6,662 nt of DNA from Hyphomicrobiales bacterium (lineage in GTDB: Bacteria > Pseudomonadota > Alphaproteobacteria > Rhizobiales > Afifellaceae), in NCBI GenBank assembly GCA_013812985.1, contig JACCSN010000668.1, forward strand, positions 1 through 6,662, in the 5' to 3' direction. A program made the position numbers and the translations under genes. The notes beneath the pieces were generated by a model. The model saw only the letters and a program-made list of their open reading frames with translations. It ran no database searches and was not told the origin of the DNA. This document shows, piece by piece, positions 1-5,570 of the stretch; the stretch's first letter is position 1; each line of letters opens with the position of its first letter.

Positions 1-126
1 GGCGCGCAACTGAGATGTGTTGGCTTTTTCTGCCATCTTCGGCAACTTCTTCACGATCAGCTTCTCGGCGAAATAGATGTCCTGAAGGGTGTGCACGAAC
101 AAATCGTGCAGGTTCTCAATCGCCAT
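1..126 (-). CDS. DUF892 (YciE/YciF-like) ferritin-like protein, N-terminal part
   Basis: This is the first 42 codons of a gene that continues beyond the left edge of the window. The translation begins MAIENLHDLFVHTLQDIY and continues with FAEKLIVKKLPKMAEKA, which is the characteristic opening of the DUF892/YciE-YciF family: a DLF.H.L.DxY.AE.xI...LPKMAE pattern making the first helix of a four-helix ferritin-like bundle. Glu21 in the YFAEK segment is the kind of residue that supplies a metal ligand in this fold. The start is supported by AGGGAG at 133-138 (minus strand), six bases before the ATG. The family is typically about 160-170 residues, so roughly three quarters of the gene is missing. 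Members are generally linked to stress responses, but the biochemical role is poorly defined. The gene is divergent from the TRAP operon and probably unrelated to it. Family assignment is firm; function is not. Confidence 0.85.
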   Translation of the reverse strand, partial: MAIENLHDLFVHTLQDIYFAEKLIVKKLPKMAEKANTSQLRA

Positions 127-160
127 AAGACGCTCCCTGCTCTAGAATGTGACGGCAGAT

Positions 161-186
161 AATCGGCGGCCTGACCCGGAAGTTCC
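161..186 (-). promoter_or_regulatory. candidate EcfG-type (general stress sigma) promoter for the DUF892 gene
   Basis: On the minus strand GGAAC lies at 186-182, followed by exactly 16 bases and then CGAT at 165-162. The alphaproteobacterial EcfG consensus is GGAAC-N16/17-CGTT, so the -35 box is perfect and the -10 box matches three of four bases. The predicted transcript start would be near 155, giving a leader of about 29 nt before the DUF892 start at 126, which is a sensible geometry. DUF892-type proteins are frequent members of general stress regulons in this class, which supports the reading. The -10 mismatch keeps confidence moderate. Confidence 0.4.
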
Positions 187-226
187 TCGCATGGCACGCT
201 CGGGCTCTACCCGTGAAACATATGCC

Positions 227-276
227 AGGGAAAACCCGCTCGGGAAAATCGAAAACCGCTAGCCGACGGTTTCCCT
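227..276. repeat. cluster of GGGAAAACC-type direct and inverted motifs
   Basis: Related short motifs are packed here: AGGGAAAACCCGCT (227-240), CGGGAAAATC (241-250) and CGAAAACCGCT (250-260) on the plus strand, and AGGGAAACCGTCGGCT reading on the minus strand across 276-261. The plus copies ending in CCGCT are about 20 bp apart, close to two helical turns. Within this, AAACCG (253-258) and CGGTTT (267-272) form a 6-bp inverted repeat with an 8-nt spacer. Such an arrangement is typical of a regulator binding region, but no known operator is recognised and the motifs are short enough to arise by chance. Confidence 0.3.
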
Positions 277-465
277 CCCATTGCCGGCCGGAAGACGCGA
301 CCTCTATTTCCGGCGGACGAAATGGCACGGACGGCGTGAATCACGAGGTTGCGACAAGCGCGTCGGCGATTCCACCATTGATCCTATTGCCATTCTCGGT
401 GTGATCGGCCAGCTTCGGGGTCACAAAAAATGAGAACTGGCTTCAAATCCTAACTGTATCGCAGC

Positions 466-482
466 GCCGCTTCGTTAGCGGC
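466..482 (+). promoter_or_regulatory. hairpin in the leader of the TRAP binding-protein gene
   Basis: GCCGCT (466-471) and AGCGGC (477-482) form a perfect 6-bp GC-rich stem with a 5-nt loop TCGTT. It ends five bases before the GGAGGAA Shine-Dalgarno sequence (488-494) of the binding-protein gene. A stem immediately 5' of a strong ribosome-binding site can stabilise the mRNA or keep the site unpaired; alternatively it may be a short palindromic protein-binding site. There is no T-run, so it is not an intrinsic terminator. Confidence 0.3.
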
Positions 483-499
483 CCATCGGAGGAATCGGA

Positions 500-1624
500 A
501 TGACTGAGGTTGAAGCGAAGACCGTCTCCCGCCGCAAGTTTCTGAAAACCGGCACGGTCGCCGCCGGGGCTGCGGCCGGCGCCTTGGCCGCACCGCAAAT
601 CGTGCGCGCCCAGGACGCCATCGTCTGGCGGTTCCAGAGCACCTGGCCGGAAAAGGACATCTTTCACGAGAACGCGCAGGACTTCGTCACGCGCGTCAAC
701 GAGATGGCCGGCGGCAAGCTGAGGCTTGATCTGCTCGCCGCTGGCGCCGTCGCAAAGGCCTTTGAGGTGCAGGACGCGGTCATCGCCGGCACTCTCGACG
801 GCGGCCATGGGGTCTCCGCCTATTGGTACGGAAAGAACAAGGCCTTCTCCCTGTTCGGTACGCCGCCGGCGTTCGGCTGGCGCGCCAACCATATGCTTGG
901 CTGGTTACGCTATGGCGGCGGCCAGGAGCTTTATAACGAACTCGTCCAGCAGATCCTCGGGCTTGACCTCGTTGGCTTCCTGACCGGCGCGATGCCGACG
1001 CAGCCCCTCGGCTGGTTCAAGCAGCCGGTCGAATCGGCCGAAGCCATGAAAGGCCTGAAATACCGCACCGTCGGCCTGTCGGCCGATCTCAACACGGAAA
1101 TGGGCGCCGCGGTGACGATCCTCGGCGGCGGCGAGATCGTGCCGGCGATGGACCGCGGCTTGCTGGACGCGGCTGAATTCAACAATCCGAGCTCCGACCG
1201 CATCCTCGGCTTCCCGGATGTCAGCAAAGTCTACATGCTTCAGAGCTACCACCAGTCGGCCGAATGCTTCGAGATCATCTTCAACAAGACGAAGCATGAC
1301 GCGCTGCCGGCCGAACTGCAGGCGATCATCAAATATGCGGCGGAGGCGGCGTCCTCCGACATGACCTGGAAAGCCATGGACCGCTATTCCAAGGATCTCG
1401 AGGAGATGAAGGCAACCCAGGGCGTCGAGGTGCACGTCACGCCGGAATCCGTTCTGGATGCGCAGCTCGCGGCCTGGGACACGGTCATCGCCAACCTCTC
1501 CGCCGATGAGTTCTTCGGGAGGGTGATCGAATCCCAAAAGGCCTGGACAAAGCGGGTCGTCGGCCTCCAGTTCCAGATGGAGGTTGATCAGAAGAAGGCC
1601 TACGACCACTTCTTCCCCGCCTGA
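500..1624 (+). CDS. dctP: TRAP transporter substrate-binding protein (DctP family, TakP/FcbT1-like)
   Basis: This is the periplasmic solute receptor of a tripartite ATP-independent (TRAP) importer, 374 residues, normal for the family. Residues 10-16 read SRRKFLK, a Tat twin-arginine motif, followed by an Ala-rich hydrophobic stretch (17-31) and a likely cleavage site after Ala37 (IVRA/QD), so it is probably exported folded. The mature protein shows family hallmarks: AAGAVAKAFEVQDAV (80-94), GTLDGGH (97-103) with a YWYGK segment, a KYRTVG block containing Arg189 in the position of the conserved carboxylate-binding arginine, and GGGEIVPAMDRG (209-220) followed by AAEF (224-227). These match the mannitol/chloroaromatic/2-oxoacid branch (TakP of Rhodobacter sphaeroides, FcbT1) rather than the classical C4-dicarboxylate DctP, so the symbol is a family label only. 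The ligand is probably an organic acid. GGAGGAA at 488-494 fixes the start. It is the first gene of the TRAP set, followed by an 87-nt gap with a strong hairpin. Confidence 0.93.
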   Translation: MTEVEAKTVSRRKFLKTGTVAAGAAAGALAAPQIVRAQDAIVWRFQSTWPEKDIFHENAQDFVTRVNEMAGGKLRLDLLAAGAVAKAFEVQDAVIAGTLDGGHGVSAYWYGKNKAFSLFGTPPAFGWRANHMLGWLRYGGGQELYNELVQQILGLDLVGFLTGAMPTQPLGWFKQPVESAEAMKGLKYRTVGLSADLNTEMGAAVTILGGGEIVPAMDRGLLDAAEFNNPSSDRILGFPDVSKVYMLQSYHQSAECFEIIFNKTKHDALPAELQAIIKYAAEAASSDMTWKAMDRYSKDLEEMKATQGVEVHVTPESVLDAQLAAWDTVIANLSADEFFGRVIESQKAWTKRVVGLQFQMEVDQKKAYDHFFPA

Positions 1625-1677
1625 TCGCTTGATCGGCGCGGGCGATGGGGGGCCCATGAAGGCGGCAAGGCGACGGG

Positions 1678-1705
1678 GTTTGCGTCCTGACTTCAGGACG
1701 CAAAC
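1678..1705 (+). promoter_or_regulatory. perfect inverted repeat between binding-protein and permease genes
   Basis: GTTTGCGTCCTGA (1678-1690) and TCAGGACGCAAAC (1693-1705) are perfect 13-base reverse complements separated by two bases. In RNA this gives a 12-bp stem with a 4-nt ACTT loop. It lies 53 nt after the binding-protein stop and ends six nt before the small-permease ATG. There is no following T-run, so it is not a standard terminator. Stable stems in this position of transporter operons commonly protect the upstream mRNA and lower expression of the membrane subunits. Here the only Shine-Dalgarno-like bases for the permease (AGGA, 1695-1698) are inside the stem, so it may also restrict translation. 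A protein-binding palindrome is an alternative. The structure is plain; its role is inferred. Confidence 0.75.
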
Positions 1706-1711
1706 ATCCGC

Positions 1712-2614
1712 ATGAGCGTCCAGCGCTTCGCGACGTTCACGCTGGGTTTCGGCGTGTTCCTGGTGCTGACGGCGATCTATTGGTCGCTCCACACGTATGG
1801 GACCGCCGGAACCTCCCTCATCTCAAAGGGCCTGCGGCCCCCCCAGGTGATGCACTGTCTCTACGGGCTCGGCGGCGCCTGCGACCTGATGGACGAGGCG
1901 GCGGCGGCCAAGGGGGTGACGCCGTATACCCCTCTGCTGTTCTGGGCGGGAATTGCCATCTACATCGGCAGCCTCGCGCTTAACGCCTTTTACGGCGGCC
2001 GCGCGGCGGGCGAAGACACCGCATCGGCGCGCATGCAGCGTTTGCTCATTCCGGTGGATCGTGTCAGCACCTTCGTCGGCAAGCTCTTCGCCTGGTGCAT
2101 CCTCCTCCTGACCTTCGCGATCAGCTACGAAGTGTTCTCGCGGTACATCTTCGGCCGGCCGACGACCTGGGCTTTCGACGCGAGCTACATCCTTTACGGC
2201 GCGCTCTTCATCATGGCGGGCGCCTATGCGCTTTCCCGCAACGGCCATGTGCGCGGCGATTTCCTCTACCGGATGTGGCGGCCGAAGGTGCAGGCCGGCA
2301 TGGACCTTCTCCTCTACTTCATAGCTTTCTTTCCGGGCATCATCGCCTTCATCTATTCCGGCTACGCATTCGCGGCGCAGTCGATCGTCACCAACGAGCA
2401 TTCCGCCTACAGCCCCTCGGGGCCTCCTATTTACCATTACAAGATGCTGATCCCGATGACCGGCGTGCTCCTTCTGCTGCAGGGGATCGTCGAGGTGGTC
2501 CGCTGCATCATTTGCCTCAGGACCGGCGCATGGCCGCCGCGCTTGAACGACGTGGAGGAGCTGGAGAAGGTCATTCTGGAGCAGCGGCTCGAAAAGGCCG
2601 GGGACCATACATGA
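1712..2614 (+). CDS. dctQ: TRAP transporter small permease (DctQ family) with two-helix N-terminal extension
   Basis: Small membrane subunit of the TRAP importer, which pairs with the large permease. It is 300 residues, against about 160-200 for typical DctQ proteins. The canonical four-helix domain starts near residue 113: helices at about 120-143, 155-173, 195-217 and 245-266, with the family motif YEVFSRYIFGRPTTWAFD (139-156) and GHVRGDFLYR (178-187). Before it lies an extra segment with a helix at about 7-26, a polar loop (27-71) containing Cys49 and Cys57, and another helix at about 72-93, then an Arg-containing loop. Adding two helices keeps the core topology, and puts the Cys pair on the periplasmic side, where it could form a disulfide. 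The extension has the same strong G/C third-position bias as the core, so it is genuine coding sequence; an internal ATG (Met108, at 2033) has no ribosome-binding site. The 1712 start also lacks a well-placed one. The C-terminus (275-300) is acidic and helical. The stop overlaps the next start (ATGA). Confidence 0.9.
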   Translation: MSVQRFATFTLGFGVFLVLTAIYWSLHTYGTAGTSLISKGLRPPQVMHCLYGLGGACDLMDEAAAAKGVTPYTPLLFWAGIAIYIGSLALNAFYGGRAAGEDTASARMQRLLIPVDRVSTFVGKLFAWCILLLTFAISYEVFSRYIFGRPTTWAFDASYILYGALFIMAGAYALSRNGHVRGDFLYRMWRPKVQAGMDLLLYFIAFFPGIIAFIYSGYAFAAQSIVTNEHSAYSPSGPPIYHYKMLIPMTGVLLLLQGIVEVVRCIICLRTGAWPPRLNDVEELEKVILEQRLEKAGDHT

Positions 2615-3936
2615 CCGATCCCCAGCTTGGCGTGCTGATGCTCGGGCTCTTCGTCGTGGCCATCCTGCTCGGCTTTCCGATCGCCTTCACGCTCATGGCG
2701 CTGGGGGTCGGCTTCGGCTACCTCGCCTATGACAACATCGACACCGTGGCGAGCCTTTTGGTTCAGCGCACCTTTTCGGTGATGACCAACGACGTGCTGA
2801 TCTCCGTGCCGCTCTTCGTATTCATGGGTTACGTGATCGAGCGCGCCAACATCCTCGACCGCCTGTTCCGCTCCATCCAGCTGGCCGCGGGCGGCTTGCC
2901 TGGCTCGCTCGCCATCGCGACTCTCATAACCTGCGCCCTTTTCGCGACCGCCACCGGAATCGTCGGCGCGGTGGTGACCCTCATGGGCCTGCTCGCCTTC
3001 CCGGCGATGCTGCGCCAGGGCTATGACGTGCGGCTTTCGGCGGGGGTCGTCTGCGCCGGCGGCTGCCTTGGCATTCTCATCCCGCCGTCGATCATGCTTA
3101 TTCTCTACGGGGCGACAGCTGGGGTTTCGGTGGTCCAGCTCTATGCCGGAGCCCTCTTCCCGGGCCTGATGCTGGCCGGCATGTATACGCTCTACGTGAT
3201 TATCCGGGTTCTCATCAATCCGGCGCTGGCCCCGAAGCTGCCGCCCGAGGACCGCGACGTCCCGATCGGGGCGATCTTCTGGTCGCTGCTCACCTCTTTC
3301 TTCCCGCTCGCGCTGCTGATCCTCAGCGTGCTCGGCGCCATCATGTTCGGGCTGGCGACGCCCTCCGAAGCCGCCGCCATCGGCGCGCTCGGCAGCCTGA
3401 TCCTCGCCGCCGCCTATCGCGCGCTCACCTGGCAAAAGCTGAAGGAATCGGTGTTCCTCACGGCTCGTACCTCGGCCATGGTCGGCTGGCTGTTCGTCGG
3501 CTCCTTCACCTTCTCGGCGGTTTTCGCCGCGCTTGGCGGCGATGACGTCATCAAGAATTTCGTGGTCGCCCTCGACCTCTCGCCCCTCACCTTCCTGATC
3601 GTCGCCCAGCTGATCATCTTCGTCCTGGGCTGGCCGCTCGAATGGACGGAGATCATCGTCATCTTCATGCCGATTTTCCTGCCGCTCCTCGAGCATTTCG
3701 GCATCGACCCGCTGTTCTTCGGCCTCCTCGTGGCGCTCAACATCCAGACGTCGTTCCTGTCCCCGCCGGTCGCCATGGCGCCGTTCTACCTGAAGGGCGT
3801 GGCGCCCGCGCACGTCTCGATCAACGAGATCTTCCGAGGCGTTATGCCGTTCATCGTCATCGTGGTCATAGCCATGGCGGCCCTCTACGCCTTCCCCGCG
3901 ATCGGCTTGTGGCTGCCGAACAAGCTCTATAACTGA
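2611..3936 (+). CDS. dctM: TRAP transporter large permease (DctM family)
   Basis: Large membrane subunit that forms the transport channel and couples uptake to an ion gradient, usually sodium. The chosen start gives 441 residues, the usual size; the reading frame is open far upstream (to 2095), but that part is an out-of-frame copy of the small-permease gene. Start support is the ATGA overlap with the previous stop and GGGG at 2600-2603, seven bases before the ATG. Family signatures are GFPIAFTLMALG (21-32), FVFMGYVIERANILDRLF (69-86), ATATGIVGAVVTLMG (112-126), GILIPPSIMLILYGATAGVS (154-173), the duplicated-half motif ATPSEAAAIGALG (249-261) and NIQTSFLSPPVAMAPFYLKG (377-396). The two SPP/IPP-containing hairpin regions are the substrate and ion site in this fold. 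The sequence is almost wholly hydrophobic with many membrane segments. WPLEWTEIIVIFMPIFLPLL (341-360) fits the mannitol/chloroaromatic branch. It is followed after 7 nt by the amidase, indicating co-expression. Confidence 0.95.
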   Translation: MTDPQLGVLMLGLFVVAILLGFPIAFTLMALGVGFGYLAYDNIDTVASLLVQRTFSVMTNDVLISVPLFVFMGYVIERANILDRLFRSIQLAAGGLPGSLAIATLITCALFATATGIVGAVVTLMGLLAFPAMLRQGYDVRLSAGVVCAGGCLGILIPPSIMLILYGATAGVSVVQLYAGALFPGLMLAGMYTLYVIIRVLINPALAPKLPPEDRDVPIGAIFWSLLTSFFPLALLILSVLGAIMFGLATPSEAAAIGALGSLILAAAYRALTWQKLKESVFLTARTSAMVGWLFVGSFTFSAVFAALGGDDVIKNFVVALDLSPLTFLIVAQLIIFVLGWPLEWTEIIVIFMPIFLPLLEHFGIDPLFFGLLVALNIQTSFLSPPVAMAPFYLKGVAPAHVSINEIFRGVMPFIVIVVIAMAALYAFPAIGLWLPNKLYN

Positions 3937-3943
3937 GCTGCCA

Positions 3944-5326
3944 ATGCACCCGCGCAACGCGCAGCTCGCCGCGATGAGCGCGCTCGAGGCGCGCGACGAG
4001 ATCGCGCGCGGCTCGATCACCGCGGCCGAGCTTACGGCCGCCTGCCTCGAGCAAATCGCGGCGAGCGAGCCCGAAGTCCAGGCCTGGGCCTACATCGACC
4101 CCGATCATGCGATGCGGCAGGCGGCGGAGCTCGATCGCAAGCGCTCGACCGGCCGGCCCATCGGCCCGCTGCACGGAGTCCCCATCGGCGTGAAGGACAT
4201 TATCGACACGCGCGACATGCCGACCGAGAACGGCACGACGCTGGATGCGGGCCGGCGGCCGGCGGCGGACGCCACGGCGGTCAGCAAGCTCCGTGAGGCC
4301 GGCGCGGTCATACTGGGCAAGACGGTGACGACGGAGCTTGCCGTCTACACGCCGGGCAAGACCCGCAACCCGCATGACGCCAAGCGCACGCCGGGCGGCT
4401 CGTCCTCCGGCTCCGCCGCCGCCGTGGCGGCCGGGATGATCCCGCTCGCGCTCGGCTCGCAGACCAACGGCTCGGTCATCCGGCCCGCCTCGTTCTGCGG
4501 CGTCGTCGGCTACAAGCCGAGCCGCGGGCTCGTCTCGCGCCACGGCGTCTTGGCGCAATCGCCCGCGCTCGACACGATCGGCGCATTCGCGCGCACGATC
4601 GAGGACGCGGCGCTCCTCGCCGACGTCATCGCAGGCTATGATGATCGCGATCCGGGATCCCTGATAGCCGGCCGGCCCGACCTCCTCGCCTTGACGCGGA
4701 GCGCGCCGCCGCTGAAACCGGTGCTGGCGTTTGTGCGCTCGTCGGTTTGGGACCGAGCAGGCGAGGACGTCCGCGCAGGGTTCGAGGAAATCTGGCAGGC
4801 GCTCGGCAACGCCGTCCAGGAAATCGAGCTGCCGGACATCTTCGCGCGCGTTCACGATTGGCATCGCACGGTCAATATGGCCGAGTTGGCCCGCAATTAC
4901 GCGCGCTACTTCGACAAGGACAGCTCGGCGCTGAGCGACAGGCTGCGCGGCCTCTACGAAGAAGGCCTGACCGTCCGGGCCGTCGACTATATCGGCGCGC
5001 TTGACGCCATGGCCATGCTGAACGGGGGGCTGGAGCGGATCTTCGTCCGCTTCGACGCGATCCTCACGCCGGCCGCGCCGGGCGAGGCGCCGCTCGGCCT
5101 GGAAAGCACGGGTGACCCGGTGTTCAACTCGATCTGGACTTTTTGCGGCGTCCCGGCTCTCTCCTTGCCGCTCCTCGCCGGGTCGAACGGCATGCCAATC
5201 GGGATCCAGCTCGTCGGCCGCCACCTCTACGATGGCCGATTGCTGCGCACCGCGCGGTGGCTGCAGGATACGATTCTGAACAGCGACGCCGAATCCAAGA
5301 GCGCGGCGCGCGGAGCCTCGGCATGA
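3944..5326 (+). CDS. amidase-signature family amide hydrolase
   Basis: A 460-residue amidase-signature enzyme, normal length, hydrolysing a carboxamide to acid plus ammonia or amine. The catalytic Ser-cisSer-Lys triad is visible: Lys84 in GVPIGVKDIIDT, Ser153 in TPGGSSSGSAAAVA and Ser177 in SQTNGSVIRPASFCGVVGYKPS. Spacings Lys-Ser 69 and Ser-Ser 24 equal those of malonamidase E2 (62/131/155), so the enzyme should be active. The nucleophile motif reads QTNGS rather than the common DTGGS, which suggests a sub-family with its own specificity. It is not GatA: no gatB or gatC is nearby and the context is a transporter. No signal peptide is present, so it acts in the cytoplasm, probably on imported substrate. 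The start at 3944 is seven nt after the dctM stop and has only a weak ribosome-binding site, implying coupled translation; Met11 (3974) is an alternative. The last 12 residues (SKSAARGASA-type tail) look disordered. The exact substrate is unknown. Confidence 0.9.
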   Translation: MHPRNAQLAAMSALEARDEIARGSITAAELTAACLEQIAASEPEVQAWAYIDPDHAMRQAAELDRKRSTGRPIGPLHGVPIGVKDIIDTRDMPTENGTTLDAGRRPAADATAVSKLREAGAVILGKTVTTELAVYTPGKTRNPHDAKRTPGGSSSGSAAAVAAGMIPLALGSQTNGSVIRPASFCGVVGYKPSRGLVSRHGVLAQSPALDTIGAFARTIEDAALLADVIAGYDDRDPGSLIAGRPDLLALTRSAPPLKPVLAFVRSSVWDRAGEDVRAGFEEIWQALGNAVQEIELPDIFARVHDWHRTVNMAELARNYARYFDKDSSALSDRLRGLYEEGLTVRAVDYIGALDAMAMLNGGLERIFVRFDAILTPAAPGEAPLGLESTGDPVFNSIWTFCGVPALSLPLLAGSNGMPIGIQLVGRHLYDGRLLRTARWLQDTILNSDAESKSAARGASA

Positions 5327-5502
5327 GAGCGTCCGGCGTCATCTTTGCGACCTCAGCGCTGCTGACATTTGCGGTCTTCCTCGGCATCCTCATCTGGACG
5401 GCGCCGAAACCGGCCTTGATCGCCGTTTGCTTGGTCGGGCTGGCGCTGGCCGTCTTCGATTTTCACCGCACCGCAATTCGGCGCCGGCCGGCGGGGCGCT
5501 GA
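5323..5502 (+). CDS. 59-residue two-helix membrane protein, unrecognised family
   Basis: A small gene whose ATG overlaps the amidase stop (ATGA, 5323-5326). The frame stays open upstream to 5143 inside the amidase, but the start at 5323 is preferred because GGAG (5312-5315) sits seven bases before it and the coupling overlap recurs in this operon. The product has two hydrophobic segments, about residues 5-25 (VIFATSALLTFAVFLGILIW) and 31-46 (ALIAVCLVGLALAVFD), joined by a tight TAPKP turn, with a basic tail ending RRRPAGR. By the positive-inside rule both ends should be cytoplasmic, giving a helical hairpin in the inner membrane. I do not recognise a family. Its position suggests an accessory role, perhaps with the transporter or tethering an enzyme, but that is only context. 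Chance open frame is unlikely given the hydrophobic pattern, ribosome-binding site and overlap. Confidence 0.72.
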   Translation: MRASGVIFATSALLTFAVFLGILIWTAPKPALIAVCLVGLALAVFDFHRTAIRRRPAGR

Positions 5503-5509
5503 CGCCCTG
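5492..5509 (+). other. GC-rich stem across the small-gene stop codon
   Basis: GGGCG (5494-5498) pairs with CGCCC (5503-5507) around the loop CTGA, which includes the stop codon of the 59-residue gene. The stem can extend by a G-T wobble and a C-G pair to seven base pairs (5492-5509). No T-run follows, so it is at best a weak attenuator or an mRNA stability element between the small gene and the oxidoreductase gene. In DNA this GC-rich such stems arise often by chance. Confidence 0.25.
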
Positions 5510-5570
5510 GCTCGCGCCGGGTCGCGCCGCGCTGTAATCTGCCATTCCAATCATCTCGGGGCATAACGAC

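Larger units (their letters stand above)
127..499. other. divergent intergenic region, no convincing gene
   Basis: These 373 bases separate two divergently transcribed genes. A 63-codon plus-strand frame (213-404) and a 70-codon minus-strand frame (116-328) are open here, but neither has a good ribosome-binding site or recognisable protein character, and the second overlaps the DUF892 start. The stretch is less GC-rich than the genes, as expected for a regulatory region. I see a candidate EcfG promoter for the left gene, a cluster of GGGAAAACC-like motifs at 227-276, and a hairpin at 466-482. I could not find a convincing sigma-70 promoter for the TRAP operon; TTGATC at 378-383 and TTGCCA at 387-392 lack a matching -10 box. 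Confidence 0.6.

Noticed and set aside
213..404. 63-codon plus-strand frame in the divergent intergenic region
   Set aside because: No convincing ribosome-binding site, no recognisable motif, and lower third-position G/C than the real genes.
1678..1705. Reading the inverted repeat as an intrinsic terminator
   Set aside because: No T-run follows on either strand, and the next gene of the same transporter begins six bases later, so full termination would make little sense.
2095..2610. Upstream extension of the large permease frame by 172 codons
   Set aside because: This part is an out-of-frame reading of the small permease gene, rich in Arg, His and Pro, with no membrane character; the ATGA start at 2611 gives the family's normal length.
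2437..4020. 527-codon open frame on the minus strand opposite the large permease
   Set aside because: It is low-complexity, rich in Arg, Glu, Asp, Gln and His, as expected from antisense of a hydrophobic GC-rich gene; the plus-strand dctM is unmistakable.
3866..5224. 452-codon open frame on the minus strand opposite the amidase
   Set aside because: Arg-rich antisense shadow with no recognisable domain; the plus-strand amidase has a complete catalytic triad.
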